A stretch of DNA of 64,000 nt, taken from the NCBI RefSeq assembly GCF_001469895.1, contig NZ_LOPY01000039.1, positions 225,305-289,304 on the forward strand, written 5' to 3'. The position numbers and the translations under genes are program-made. The notes under the pieces were generated by a model. It was not told the origin of the DNA and did no database searches. It saw only the letters and a list, made by a program, of their open reading frames with translations. Positions 9,179-18,856 of the stretch are shown here, piece by piece. This DNA is from Pseudoalteromonas sp. XI10 (GTDB lineage: Bacteria > Pseudomonadota > Gammaproteobacteria > Enterobacterales > Alteromonadaceae). Position 1 is the first letter of the stretch; every line of letters begins with the position of its first letter.

Positions 9179-10393
9179 ATGTTCGATATCACAAAAATAC
9201 GTGCTGACTTTCCAATACTGAATGAAACAGTCAATGAGCAGCCTTTGGTGTATTTAGACTCAGCGGCTACCTCGCAAAAGCCACAGGCAGTTATTAATGC
9301 TCTTAGCCGTTTTTATAGCCACGAGAACGCCAATGTGCACCGCGGCCGCCATACACTCAGTGAAAACGCGACACGCCAATATGAGCATACACGAACGCTA
9401 CTTGCAGATTATTTTTCTGTAAAAAATAATGAGATAGTGTGGACCAAAGGGGCAACCGAATCGATAAATTTAATCGCAAATGGTCTGGCTTCGAGGCTTA
9501 ATCCTGGCGATAAAATTGCCCTATCTGCTATTGAACATCACGCTAACATAGTCCCTTGGCAACAGCTAGCTCAGCGTACCGGTGCAGAAGTCATTATTTT
9601 GCCGATAGAAAATGATTTAATTATTAATAGCGTGCACTGTAGTGAATTTATCAAGCAACAAAAGCCAAAAATTGTCGCTATTACCCATGCATCAAATACC
9701 CTTGGTAACATCACTGATTTAGCGCCAATCATTAGCGCATGTAAAGCCATTAATGCTATTTCTGTTGTTGATGGTGCGCAGGCAGCGATGCATTTACGCC
9801 CTAATTTACAAGAAATTTCCTGTGATTTTTACGTATTTTCTGCCCATAAAATGCTCGGGCCGACAGGTTTAGGAGGCCTATATGGCCGATTTGAGCTGTT
9901 AGATTCGCTCGATGTATACCAAACCGGTGGCGAAATGATCGAAACAGTAACCCTAACACACAGCACTTTTCGTGATGCACCGGGTAAATTTGAAGCAGGA
10001 ACACCGAATATTGCAGGTGTCATTGCCTTTAGTGAGGCTATAAATTATTTAACATCGTTAGATTTTCAGCAAATGCGTCAACATGAGCATACAGTTTTTG
10101 ACTATGCGATAAAACAATTATCAGCTATTGATGGTATTAATATCTATTCAAACCAAACAGATAACATTGGTAACATTAGTTTTAATTATCGCGATGAACA
10201 TCCGTTTGATTTAGCCACCCTACTTGATGGATTTGGCGTTGCCGTGCGTAGTGGTCATCATTGTACGCAACCTATAATGAGCCATTTAAATATACCAGGA
10301 ACTGTACGAGCAAGTTTTGCGTTATATAACAATAAAGCTGATGTCGATGCCTTTATCAGTGCTGTTAAAAGTAGTATCGAGTTATTAGATTAA
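9179..10393 (+). CDS. csdA: Cysteine desulfurase, CsdA type
   Basis: PLP enzyme that takes sulfur from cysteine as an enzyme-bound persulfide. 404 residues. The PLP lysine is K224 in SAHKMLGPTG and the catalytic cysteine is C362 in RSGHHCTQP, the short-loop form of group II (SufS/CsdA) enzymes that need a SufE-type activator. The next gene is exactly such a partner (csdE), and tcdA follows in convergent orientation, the E. coli csdA-csdE-tcdA arrangement; no sufBCD genes are nearby, which favours CsdA over SufS. The ribosome binding site is weak (AAGG near the start). Confidence 0.9.
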   Translation: MFDITKIRADFPILNETVNEQPLVYLDSAATSQKPQAVINALSRFYSHENANVHRGRHTLSENATRQYEHTRTLLADYFSVKNNEIVWTKGATESINLIANGLASRLNPGDKIALSAIEHHANIVPWQQLAQRTGAEVIILPIENDLIINSVHCSEFIKQQKPKIVAITHASNTLGNITDLAPIISACKAINAISVVDGAQAAMHLRPNLQEISCDFYVFSAHKMLGPTGLGGLYGRFELLDSLDVYQTGGEMIETVTLTHSTFRDAPGKFEAGTPNIAGVIAFSEAINYLTSLDFQQMRQHEHTVFDYAIKQLSAIDGINIYSNQTDNIGNISFNYRDEHPFDLATLLDGFGVAVRSGHHCTQPIMSHLNIPGTVRASFALYNNKADVDAFISAVKSSIELLD

Positions 10394-10406
10394 TTTTGGA
10401 TAAGTT

Positions 10407-10820
10407 ATGAATTCAGCGTTTGAAGCCGTTAGTAAAAACATTGAAACAGCTGCTGGCTGGCAGCAAAAATATCGCCAAATAATGCTCTTAGGTAAGCAAT
10501 TACCTGTTATGCCTGACGTGCTCAAAGTAGATGATGCCCTAGTTAAAGGCTGTGAAAGTAAAGTTTGGCTATATATCGACTTTGATCATACTGAAAACAG
10601 CCTGGTTTTAGCGGGCGATTCAGATACTCGCATCGTTAAAGGACTATTGGCTTTAATTTTAGCCTTATACAATGGTCTAACACCGGAGCAAGCAGCGCAA
10701 ATTAATGCCTATGATGAATTTGAACGACTCGGTCTAATTAGCCATTTGAGCCCTTCTCGTGGTAATGGTATTAAAGCCATGGTTGATAAAATTCAAACCA
10801 TGGCTGAACAAAAACAATAA
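10407..10820 (+). CDS. csdE: Sulfur acceptor protein, SufE/CsdE family
   Basis: Accepts persulfide sulfur from CsdA and raises its desulfurase activity. 137 residues, usual for the family. The acceptor cysteine is C49 in the conserved VKGCESKVWL motif; the C-terminal half carries the AQINAYDEFERLGL-like segment typical of SufE. It starts 13 bp after csdA and surely shares its transcript. Its stop lies only 3 bp from the convergent tcdA stop, so no terminator fits between them. Confidence 0.9.
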   Translation: MNSAFEAVSKNIETAAGWQQKYRQIMLLGKQLPVMPDVLKVDDALVKGCESKVWLYIDFDHTENSLVLAGDSDTRIVKGLLALILALYNGLTPEQAAQINAYDEFERLGLISHLSPSRGNGIKAMVDKIQTMAEQKQ

Positions 10821-10823
10821 GTT

Positions 10824-11618
10824 TTATAAACTACGCTGTTTTTTATCAAGGTATTTTCTAATCGCTTTGGCTGCAACAAAAAAGCCAAAGCTGCCTGTCA
10901 CCATGGTTGCAGAGCCAAAACCATTATTACAGTCCATATTCATTGAACCATCTGCACCTTGTTTTGCTTGGCAAACCTCACCTTCAGAGGTTGGATATAC
11001 AAGCTGCTCTGTAGAATAAACACAATCGACGTTAAATTTTCGCTTTGGATTGCTACTAAAGTTGTACTGTTTTCGCAAAATATAACGTACTTTTGCAAGC
11101 AATGGATCATGAGTTGTCTTTGCAACGTCACCAAAACTGATTTGACTAGGGTCGGTTTGCCCGCCTGCTCCTCCGGTGGTAATAACCGGTAGTTTTATGC
11201 GTTTACAGTGAGCAATAAGCGCAGCTTTTTCTTTTACAGCATCAATACAATCAATCACATAGTCAAAGCCTTGAATATGCTCACGAATGTTATCTAGCGT
11301 AATAAAATCGTCAATAACATTAATTTTGATATCTGGATTTATAAGCTCACAACGTGTTTTCATCGCTTCTACTTTTGCTTCGCCTACGGTGCCAGTTAAA
11401 GCATGAATTTGCCGATTAACATTGGTTGCACAAATATCATCTAAATCAATGAGGGTTAGTTGTCCTACACCCGTTCGAGCCAATGCTTCAGCAGCCCAAC
11501 TACCTACGCCACCAATACCAATGACACAAAAATGTGCTTGTTGTAACCAATCACATTGTTGATGGCCATATAAACGTTTAATGCCACCAAAACGGATGTC
11601 TTGTGTTGTTTCTTTCAT
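10824..11618 (-). CDS. tcdA: tRNA threonylcarbamoyladenosine dehydratase (ct6A synthase)
   Basis: E1-like, ATP-dependent enzyme that cyclises t6A37 to ct6A in ANN-decoding tRNAs; also called CsdL because it works with CsdA and CsdE. 264 residues. The ATP-binding motif GIGGVGSWAAEALARTG lies at about 34-50, followed by DLDDICATNVNRQ. The C-terminus has a hydrophobic glycine-rich tail (MVTGSFGFFVAAKA) typical of the family. It is the last gene of the msbA-lpxK-ycaR-kdsB-pseudouridine synthase run; the preceding stop codon abuts its ATG with no gap. Confidence 0.93.
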   Translation of the reverse strand: MKETTQDIRFGGIKRLYGHQQCDWLQQAHFCVIGIGGVGSWAAEALARTGVGQLTLIDLDDICATNVNRQIHALTGTVGEAKVEAMKTRCELINPDIKINVIDDFITLDNIREHIQGFDYVIDCIDAVKEKAALIAHCKRIKLPVITTGGAGGQTDPSQISFGDVAKTTHDPLLAKVRYILRKQYNFSSNPKRKFNVDCVYSTEQLVYPTSEGEVCQAKQGADGSMNMDCNNGFGSATMVTGSFGFFVAAKAIRKYLDKKQRSL

Positions 11619-12293
11619 TTACCAATCCAACGTCCAAGGAGCGGTCCACTCTTTGAATTCGTCTGAGTTAAAAACTTCATTAAGATGAGCACCTAAAGTG
11701 TAATCACATCGATACTCTTTAAGCTGCTCTTTATAGCTAAATTGTAGTGCATAGGCATGCAAGTTTGTGCGTTCGTCTTTACTACCAGCATACGTACTAT
11801 CACCTAGAATTGGAGCGCCTAAGCTTTTCATCGCGACTCTAAGCTGATGTGTCTTACCAGAGAATGGCTTCAACAAGTATGCACGAAGCCCTGGTCGAAT
11901 ACTTTTTGAGTAAAAGCGTGTGATAGCAGGATTCGTTTGGCTCTTTAACAGCTTAAATGCACCACGACGACTTTTTTGCATATCCCCTTTTATCCAACCT
12001 TGCTTTTTCTTAGGCTTAGTATCACTAAGAGCTAGATAAAACTTATTTATTTTATGATCAGAAAATAGCGAAGTGAATTCGGCTGCGGCTTCTTTGTTAC
12101 GGGCTAAAATGATCAAACCAGAGGTCACTTTATCTAGCCTATGAACCGGATAGAGCTTCTCATTAACAAGCTCTTCAGCAAGTACGACAAAACCAGCACA
12201 TTGTTCACTATGAAAGCTCACACCTGCTGGTTTATAAAAAACAAAGAAGTCATCTTCACTGGCATGAAGATGAACATTGTTTACATCATGCAT
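11619..12293 (-). CDS. RluA-family pseudouridine synthase (short form, no S4 domain)
   Basis: Isomerises uridine in RNA; the target cannot be told from sequence. 224 residues with the RluA signature HRLDKVTSGL, catalytic Asp54. Other family motifs: FYKPAGVSFH near 19-28, the GKTHQLRVAM segment and LHAYALQF. There is no N-terminal S4 RNA-binding domain, so it resembles the small RluA-like family I recall as TIGR01621. It starts 2 bp after kdsB and ends directly at the tcdA start, so it is co-transcribed with LPS and tRNA-modification genes. RluA or TruC are the alternatives by size. Confidence 0.85.
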   Translation of the reverse strand: MHDVNNVHLHASEDDFFVFYKPAGVSFHSEQCAGFVVLAEELVNEKLYPVHRLDKVTSGLIILARNKEAAAEFTSLFSDHKINKFYLALSDTKPKKKQGWIKGDMQKSRRGAFKLLKSQTNPAITRFYSKSIRPGLRAYLLKPFSGKTHQLRVAMKSLGAPILGDSTYAGSKDERTNLHAYALQFSYKEQLKEYRCDYTLGAHLNEVFNSDEFKEWTAPWTLDW

Positions 12294-12295
12294 TT

Positions 12296-13051
12296 TTAGT
12301 TGCCAAGCACTGCAATAACGCGCGCTAAGTCTTCAGGGGTGTCTACGCCTGCTTGCGGTGCACACAGAGCTTTTGCTATTTTAATTTTGTGACCATGATA
12401 AAGTACGCGAAGCTGCTCTAATGACTCTAAAAGCTCTAATCGAGATTCTGGTAATTCGATGTAGTCCTTAATAAAGCCAGCACGATAAGCATAAATGCCA
12501 ATATGGCGCGCAAAATCAGCAAGATTTAGCTTATCTCGGTCATCATTCATCATCGCATCACGATGATAAGGGATTGGCGAACGCGAAAAATACAGTGCGT
12601 TGTTGTCTGCATCGTTAATGACTTTCACGCAATTGGGATTAAATATATCATCAATCTCATCAATGCTGGTGCTCAAAGTCGCCATTGGCGCATCAGAATC
12701 AGCAAGTAGCATGGCAACTTGAGATACATTTTCGCTTGCCAATAAAGGCTCATCACCTTGCACGTTGACAACAATAGTGTCACTTTCAAGTTTTAACTGT
12801 TCAACAACTTCAGCTAAACGTTCTGTGCCAGATTGGTGATCTTCTCGTGTCATCAATACATTATCAGTAAACTTCTTTACTGCATCAAACACTGTTTGAT
12901 GATCAGTCGCTACATAAACTTGTGAAGCACCTGAAGCAACCGCTTTTTCATAAACATGTTGGATCATTGGTTTACCACAAATATCAGCAAGTGGTTTACC
13001 TGGTAAACGCGTCGATGCGTAGCGAGCTGGGATAACGACTACGAATTCCAC
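12296..13051 (-). CDS. kdsB: CMP-KDO synthetase (3-deoxy-manno-octulosonate cytidylyltransferase)
   Basis: Activates KDO as CMP-KDO for the lipopolysaccharide inner core. 251 residues (E. coli 248). The nucleotidyltransferase motif [15 protein letters not shown] is at 7-21; DEPLL (in [10 protein letters not shown]) and DHQSGTERL are conserved. The start codon is GTG, inside the end of the upstream ycaR gene (13-nt overlap), a typical coupled arrangement in msbA-lpxK-ycaR-kdsB operons. Confidence 0.96.
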   Translation of the reverse strand: MEFVVVIPARYASTRLPGKPLADICGKPMIQHVYEKAVASGASQVYVATDHQTVFDAVKKFTDNVLMTREDHQSGTERLAEVVEQLKLESDTIVVNVQGDEPLLASENVSQVAMLLADSDAPMATLSTSIDEIDDIFNPNCVKVINDADNNALYFSRSPIPYHRDAMMNDDRDKLNLADFARHIGIYAYRAGFIKDYIELPESRLELLESLEQLRVLYHGHKIKIAKALCAPQAGVDTPEDLARVIAVLGN

Positions 13052-13236
13052 TTATCAACCTCTTCTTGGCTTAATTCACGGGCTTCATTTTCTAAAAGCA
13101 CCGGGATATCGTCTTTGATTGGGTACGCTAGTTTCGCAGCAGTACTGATAAGCTCTTGATTTTCTTTATCAAGACGTAATTTACCTTTACACACTGGGCA
13201 AGCGATAATTTCAAGTAATTTTGTATCAAAGGCCAT
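13039..13236 (-). CDS. ycaR: Trm112/YcaR-family small protein
   Basis: 65-residue protein of the Trm112p-like family (E. coli YcaR). It has [10 protein letters not shown] at 13-22 but only this one Cys pair, followed by the family's [18 protein letters not shown] stretch. Its function in bacteria is not firmly known; eukaryotic Trm112 activates methyltransferases. It overlaps lpxK upstream by 11 nt and kdsB downstream by 13 nt, so translation is coupled across all three. Confidence 0.93.
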   Translation of the reverse strand: MAFDTKLLEIIACPVCKGKLRLDKENQELISTAAKLAYPIKDDIPVLLENEARELSQEEVDKWNS

Positions 13237-14203
13237 TGAGGATCCCTTTTTGTTTTAATAATAAATTAAGTTTTTCGATAACTGCTGCTGTTGGCTTTGC
13301 ATCAACAGGTAAATAATACCAATTTGGTTTAGCAAAACTAAAGCATTTAACTGCATCTTTTTCTGTCATAAATACAGCGTCATCTGCAAAATCGCTAAAG
13401 TCATTTGCTTGGTAGGCATAATGATCACGAAAATGATGAGTTGATAGTAAGTTAATGCCTTGCTGCTCAAGGCTTATTTCAAAGCGTTTGGGGTTACCAA
13501 TAGCACTCACCGCATGGCCTTTATCTTGAACTGAATTAGCAAGTTCTGAATTACTTACGGTTCGAAATGGGCTTGATGCTAAATCATAGCGGCTTTGAGC
13601 GTTACCACCATTTTCTATGACTAAATCAACCGATTTTAAGCGCGCTTTGGTTTCACGAAGTGGACCAGCAGGCATTAATAAACCGTTACCAAATTGGCGC
13701 TCACTATCAACAATACAACATTCGATATCACGCGCCATTTTATAATGCTGCATGCCATCATCAGAAATAATGACATCGATATCATGTTGCTCTAATTTTT
13801 TTATACTCGCTTGTCGGTCAGGGCCAACCATTACAACACAACCTAGGCGGCGTTTAATAAGTACTGGTTCATCACCAGCTTGCGCTGTACTCGTTTGTTC
13901 AGTCACTAACAAAGGATACGAATCAGACTGACCACCATAGCCACGACTGATCACCGCCACTTTTAAACCTTGCTGCTGTAAGTACTCAGCGAGCCAAATA
14001 ACAAATGGCGTTTTGCCGTTTCCACCCACACTAATGTTACCAACAACAATGACAGGAACATGCGCTTTAAATGCTTTTAAAATATTAAGCTTATAAAACA
14101 AAGCGCGAAGTGTTGAGATAAGCCAAAAAAGCACACTGAAAGGCAACAGTAAAACACTGATTAAACCTGGCTTTTTATACCAGCTTTTTTCAATAACACT
14201 CAC
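13226..14203 (-). CDS. lpxK: Tetraacyldisaccharide 4'-kinase
   Basis: Phosphorylates the 4' position of the lipid A precursor at the inner membrane. 325 residues. A membrane-associated hydrophobic N-terminus (about 13-35) is followed by the P-loop [12 protein letters not shown] at 55-66; [10 protein letters not shown] and DRQAS are family motifs. The start codon is GTG, sharing its first base with the msbA stop (TAGTG). It acts in lipid A synthesis just before MsbA, the flippase encoded by the preceding gene. Confidence 0.96.
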   Translation of the reverse strand: MSVIEKSWYKKPGLISVLLLPFSVLFWLISTLRALFYKLNILKAFKAHVPVIVVGNISVGGNGKTPFVIWLAEYLQQQGLKVAVISRGYGGQSDSYPLLVTEQTSTAQAGDEPVLIKRRLGCVVMVGPDRQASIKKLEQHDIDVIISDDGMQHYKMARDIECCIVDSERQFGNGLLMPAGPLRETKARLKSVDLVIENGGNAQSRYDLASSPFRTVSNSELANSVQDKGHAVSAIGNPKRFEISLEQQGINLLSTHHFRDHYAYQANDFSDFADDAVFMTEKDAVKCFSFAKPNWYYLPVDAKPTAAVIEKLNLLLKQKGILNGL

Positions 14204-15945
14204 TATTGCTCACCAAACTGCATTTTACATAACGCACTATAGGTACCGTCTTTTTTAAGCAGCTCGCTATGCGTGCCCTTTTCGATAACTTGACCATGGT
14301 CGATGACATAAATGCAATCACTGTTTTCTATTGTTGATAAACGGTGTGCTATCACAATCGATGTTTTTTCTTTCATTAAGCTATCAAGTGCTTGCTGGAT
14401 CAGTTTTTCAGATTCAGTATCAAGTGCAGATGTTGCCTCATCTAGAATCAAAATAGGGGCATCTTTTAATATTGCACGCGCAATGGCTATTCGCTGACGC
14501 TGGCCGCCTGACAGCATAACGCCGTTTTCACCCACCATGGTATCTAAACCTTCTGGTAAGTCTTTAACAAACTCCCAAACATGGGCTTGCTTGGCAACGG
14601 CCATTAACTCCTCGTTTGTTAATTCGCGGTCGAGGCCATAGCAAATGTTATTCGTTATGGTGTCGTTAAATAAAACCACTTGCTGTGAAACGAGTGCAAA
14701 TTGCTTACGTAAGTCTGTCAGTTTGTAATCAGCAATGTTGACGCCATCAAGCAAAATTTCACTGTCACCTTCAAGCTCATAATAACGTGGTAATAAATTT
14801 GAGATGGTCGATTTACCTGAGCCAGAACGGCCAACCAATGCGATGCTTTCGCCAGCATTAATCGAAAGTGATAAATTCTTTAATACAGGCTCATCTTTCG
14901 TTGGGTATTTAAAGGTCACATTGCTTACTTCAATTTTCCCAGTTACTTTGTCAACGCTGTAAGTGCCAGTGTCTTTTTCTACTTCTTCATCAAGTACTAA
15001 AAAGATACTTTGCGCTGCCGAAATACCACGTTGTAAGTCGCTATTAACGTTTGAAAGTTGCTTCAGTGGGCGTAATAACATCATCATTGATGAAATAAGT
15101 AATACGAAGTCACCTGAACTGATGGTATCAATCATCGACGGCATAGACACAACCCATAAAATCACGGCCATCGCGCTTGCTGCCAAAATTTGGATAACAG
15201 AAACGCTTAACGCTTTAGTTGCATCCATTTTAATGCGCTGCTGACGATTATGATTATTAATAGCCGAGAATTGCGATATCTCTTGCTGTTGACCACCAAA
15301 GCCATGAATCACCTTGTGACCAGATAGCATTTGCTCTGAGCTGCGAGTTACTTGGCCCATAGCAGATTGGATTTTTTTCGAAATCATACGAAAACGTTTC
15401 GACACAAAGGCAACGATCACGGCCACCAGCGGAATAATGACTAAAAATATTAGTGATAGCTTCCAGCTGGTATAAAACATATTAAATAGTAAGAAAACAA
15501 CAAATGCCCCTTCTCTTACAACAATTAACAGGGCTTTGGTAATGGCTTGTTGAACCTGCTCAGTATCAAAGGTGATTTTAGAGATTAAATCGCCATTTGA
15601 ATTTTTATCATGAAAAGACACCGGCAGATGTAAAATATGTTCGAATAATTGTTGGCGCAACGTTCTTACAACTTGCGAGCCAACATAACTTAAACAGTAC
15701 GACGACATATAGTTAAACATGCCACGACCTAATACCAATGCAATCACAACAAATGGTGCATAAGTTAAAACATCAGTGTTACGATCATTTAAACCTTCAT
15801 CAATGAAGGGCTTCATTAAATTGATAAACAATGCATCCATGGCTGAATAGCCAATCATGCCTACAATGGCGAAAAACGCGATTAACTTATAATCACCCAC
15901 ATAACTGATTAATCGCTTATAGATTTGGGATGTAGTTTGATCCAT
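14203..15945 (-). CDS. msbA: Lipid A export ATP-binding/permease protein
   Basis: Homodimeric ABC exporter that flips core-lipid A across the inner membrane. 580 residues: six membrane segments in the first 310 residues, then the nucleotide-binding domain with Walker A GRSGSGKST, signature LSGGQRQR, Walker B ILILDEATSALD and a switch His (VIAHRL). It has the length and neighbours (comEC upstream, lpxK downstream) of gammaproteobacterial MsbA. The gene starts 59 bp after comEC, where a promoter could lie. Confidence 0.97.
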   Translation of the reverse strand: MDQTTSQIYKRLISYVGDYKLIAFFAIVGMIGYSAMDALFINLMKPFIDEGLNDRNTDVLTYAPFVVIALVLGRGMFNYMSSYCLSYVGSQVVRTLRQQLFEHILHLPVSFHDKNSNGDLISKITFDTEQVQQAITKALLIVVREGAFVVFLLFNMFYTSWKLSLIFLVIIPLVAVIVAFVSKRFRMISKKIQSAMGQVTRSSEQMLSGHKVIHGFGGQQQEISQFSAINNHNRQQRIKMDATKALSVSVIQILAASAMAVILWVVSMPSMIDTISSGDFVLLISSMMMLLRPLKQLSNVNSDLQRGISAAQSIFLVLDEEVEKDTGTYSVDKVTGKIEVSNVTFKYPTKDEPVLKNLSLSINAGESIALVGRSGSGKSTISNLLPRYYELEGDSEILLDGVNIADYKLTDLRKQFALVSQQVVLFNDTITNNICYGLDRELTNEELMAVAKQAHVWEFVKDLPEGLDTMVGENGVMLSGGQRQRIAIARAILKDAPILILDEATSALDTESEKLIQQALDSLMKEKTSIVIAHRLSTIENSDCIYVIDHGQVIEKGTHSELLKKDGTYSALCKMQFGEQ

Positions 15946-16004
15946 AACACTCTCTTATTCATAGACTTCGACTATTGTAGCCTTTAGGGGGTAAAAACAA
16001 AACG

Positions 16005-18275
16005 TCAATCTTGTTCGAACCAATAACTTTCCTGCTCTCGCGCAAATTCTAAGCGATAAGTATCTGAATAAAATTTTATGCGTATGTGGCCATATTCTGC
16101 CGTCGATAACTGCTTTATATGGTGTTGGTTATAACGATTTACAACCTCAGGATGAGGAAAGCGCCATTGCCCTTGATAAGCAGATGAATGGATAACCACT
16201 TCAGGGTTTACTGCACCTATAAATTCATAACTTGAAGAGGTATTACTACCATGATGGGGGCTTATTAAAATAGTCGCTCCTAAATCCATCCCTTCTTCAA
16301 CAAGCTTAGTTTCTGCCGCTGAAGATATATCCCCAGTCAGTAACACTGAATAATTAAAACCCGTTACTTTTAATAAACACGACTGATCATTACGACTTGC
16401 ATTTTCTACATTTGCTGTAAAACTTCTGATTTTAAGCTTATCAAGCTTGAGCGTTGTTGTTTTGCACTTATTTCCCAGCCCCTGAGGATGAAAGATAGCT
16501 AGAGTGTCTTGAAACCCTGCCATTTGCCAACTTGATAAACCGCCAGAATGGTCGTTATCTAAGTGGCTTATTATTGTGGCGATAACAGATAGCTGCTGTT
16601 TATTGATGTTGTTTAGTAATACGCGGTGTACATAATCATAACGCCCAAAGTACTGTGGGCCTAAATCATAAATTATCGCTTTATTTTTGTGGCTTACCAT
16701 CACCATTAAGCCATGACCGACATCAAACACATCCAACTGAAACTTAGCTTCTGGCTGTAATTCACTATCGACGGCATATATACAAACAGGAATTAAGCAC
16801 ACATATTTATTTGGACTAAAGTACAACAGCAGAAGAGTAATGTAACTTATGATCAATAATAAAAAATTAAACTCATTAAACGACAACCAACGCCAGTCAC
16901 TAGGGATAGAAAGCAGTAATTCATAACTAAAATACAGCGCACTGTCGACGAGTGATAACAAACCAGAAATATCCAGTAGGCTAGAAACCAAACTATAAAA
17001 AATTAACAAAGGCAATAACAGCACACCAACCAAGGGCACAGCAATAAGGTTAATCAATAAACCTATGACACTAGTGCCTGAGAAGTAAAATAAGGATAGA
17101 GGCAGTAAACCGACAAATAAAGCGCACTGAACTTGCAGTAGCTGTGCAAATCGCTTTAAAAAACCAAGCGACAAATTAACTGTGTTTTTAGTCAGTAAAA
17201 AGATGATCGTAACGGCCAAAAAACTGAAATAGAGCCCGGGGTTCAAAAGTGCAAATGGGTCTACAACCAACACAACACTCAAAGCGTACAAAATTGAACG
17301 CCAACGCACTGGGTTTTTCCCTAGGTTATAAATAACAAGGTAACAGCCTAACATCAGCAGCGCTCGGCTTGCGGAAACTATAAAATCACTTAAGTAGACA
17401 TAGACGAACGAGCAACAGAACCCTACAAAAACAAATAACTTATTTAATTGAATTGATTGTTTTACGCTTAAATGACTCACTCTTAACAGCCACTTACTAC
17501 TATAAAAGCCGACTGCAAAGATAAGTCCGATATGAAGACCTGAAATAGCAAGCAGATGCGACAAGCCTAATTCACGTAGGTGCTTTCTATCTTCATAGCT
17601 TATTTTACTTTTGTCACCGGTTAAAAGCGCATAATAAAGCCATTGTAATTGGGTGTTTGCCGTCACTTTTTCAATATATGTGCGGTAACTCACTCGAAGG
17701 GAGTCATATCGATGATGATTTAAATAGCTTATCTCCCCTACGCTTCGGCCTTTATAAAATACTCGCTCAAGTAATGCTTGCCGCTCTCTATCAAAACTAT
17801 AGAAATTTTTTACCGATCGGTATGGTTTAAGTTTGAGTTCTGCGCTTAATTCATCTCCACTAGTAACAGGTTTATCTGAAGTAATGCTTAGCATTGCATT
17901 AGGAGCAGGCCGTATGTTTGTAGAGCAAGATTCAATATTTTTCAGACTTGCTTTAATGTAATAAGGGCTTTGTTCACTGTAAGTTTCAACTACCTCAAAT
18001 CGAACTAATCGGCTTCGTTGATAATCGATTTGACAGTCATAGATGGAGTAAAAAATGAAGTAATGAAAAATCACTACTAAAATAGCGCAAATAAACCCTG
18101 ACAATAGAGTTAAAAAAGGCTTAAAATAGGCACCTGCTAGCAATACAGCAAAACTCATTATATAAAACGCCGCAGTGCCAAATGTATATAGGGTGAAAAA
18201 ACAGCCTATGACAAAGCCGCTGCATAACCAAATAGATGTAAATGGTTGCTTTAAATGGCTAAGAAAACGATCCAA
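16005..18275 (-). CDS. comEC: DNA internalisation competence protein ComEC/Rec2
   Basis: Inner-membrane channel for uptake of single-stranded DNA in natural transformation. 756 residues: hydrophobic N-terminal segments and a soluble DUF4131-type region, the competence transmembrane domain (from about 210, HLLAISGLHIGL motif) and a C-terminal metallo-beta-lactamase-like domain with ISHLDNDHSGG. The MBL domain opens DVFDVGHGLM where most homologues have DVGQG. The only usable start is TTG at 18273-18275; an in-frame stop lies just upstream. This start is inside the first codons of the divergent DUF2062 gene, a 21-nt head-to-head overlap. Whether the host is competent cannot be judged from this gene. 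Confidence 0.93.
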   Translation of the reverse strand: MDRFLSHLKQPFTSIWLCSGFVIGCFFTLYTFGTAAFYIMSFAVLLAGAYFKPFLTLLSGFICAILVVIFHYFIFYSIYDCQIDYQRSRLVRFEVVETYSEQSPYYIKASLKNIESCSTNIRPAPNAMLSITSDKPVTSGDELSAELKLKPYRSVKNFYSFDRERQALLERVFYKGRSVGEISYLNHHRYDSLRVSYRTYIEKVTANTQLQWLYYALLTGDKSKISYEDRKHLRELGLSHLLAISGLHIGLIFAVGFYSSKWLLRVSHLSVKQSIQLNKLFVFVGFCCSFVYVYLSDFIVSASRALLMLGCYLVIYNLGKNPVRWRSILYALSVVLVVDPFALLNPGLYFSFLAVTIIFLLTKNTVNLSLGFLKRFAQLLQVQCALFVGLLPLSLFYFSGTSVIGLLINLIAVPLVGVLLLPLLIFYSLVSSLLDISGLLSLVDSALYFSYELLLSIPSDWRWLSFNEFNFLLLIISYITLLLLYFSPNKYVCLIPVCIYAVDSELQPEAKFQLDVFDVGHGLMVMVSHKNKAIIYDLGPQYFGRYDYVHRVLLNNINKQQLSVIATIISHLDNDHSGGLSSWQMAGFQDTLAIFHPQGLGNKCKTTTLKLDKLKIRSFTANVENASRNDQSCLLKVTGFNYSVLLTGDISSAAETKLVEEGMDLGATILISPHHGSNTSSSYEFIGAVNPEVVIHSSAYQGQWRFPHPEVVNRYNQHHIKQLSTAEYGHIRIKFYSDTYRLEFAREQESYWFEQD

Positions 18276-18764
18276 CGCTTTTTACCTGATCATAACAAGG
18301 TAAAAGAACACAAGTATTTAAGAATTTTTGGTCGTTTATTGCATGATGCCAATTTATGGCACTTAAATAGACGCTCAGCACGCGGTGCATTTGCAGTTGG
18401 TTTATTTTTTGCATTCATCCCTGTTCCTTTTCAAATGGTTCTTGCAGCCGCCCTGGCTATTCCATTTCGAGTAAATTTACCGATTTCTGTTGCAACAGTG
18501 TGGATCACTAACCCACTGACCATGCCTCCTATTTTCTATTGTTCATATATTGTAGGCACCATTGCCCTTGCTCAACCACAGCAGCACTTCCAATTTGAAC
18601 CAAGCTGGCAATGGTTTATAGATAGCCTTACAACAATTGGCCCAGCATTTTTAGTTGGCTCATTTATATGTGCAACAGCTGCGGCAATCATTGGTTATTT
18701 TGGTACCGACATGCTTTGGAAACGTTCAGTCCGTAAAGCATGGATACATCGCCATAAAAAATAA
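18255..18764 (+). CDS. DUF2062 family membrane protein
   Basis: 169-residue small membrane protein of the DUF2062 family. It has a basic N-terminus (to about 45), the family motif RSARGAFAVGLFFAFIPVP, then ITNPLTMPPIFY and two further hydrophobic stretches, and a basic C-terminus. Function is unknown. Its ATG overlaps the comEC 5' end by 21 nt on the opposite strand, so each promoter lies within the other gene. The ribosome binding site is poor. It ends at a strong terminator. Confidence 0.88.
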   Translation: MAKKTIQRFLPDHNKVKEHKYLRIFGRLLHDANLWHLNRRSARGAFAVGLFFAFIPVPFQMVLAAALAIPFRVNLPISVATVWITNPLTMPPIFYCSYIVGTIALAQPQQHFQFEPSWQWFIDSLTTIGPAFLVGSFICATAAAIIGYFGTDMLWKRSVRKAWIHRHKK

Positions 18765-18781
18765 CTGATTTCAGTATAGAC

Positions 18782-18810
18782 AAAAAACCCAGCTTAAAGC
18801 TGGGTTTTTT
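18782..18810. terminator. Bidirectional terminator between DUF2062 and DUF3466 genes
   Basis: Stem CCCAGC / GCTGGG around a TTAAA loop, flanked by an A-run and T6, so it works from either side. It serves the DUF2062 gene (plus) and the convergent rlmKL-uup-DUF3466 unit (minus). Confidence 0.92.
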
Positions 18811-18856
18811 ATTTCTTGCAAGAAAGCTATTTGCTTTGCAAACAACTCTCTAATTA

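Noticed and set aside
10864..10891. Inverted repeat GCTTTGGCT / AGCCAAAGC as a terminator for csdE
   Set aside because: It is inside the tcdA coding region and has no U-run on the plus strand.
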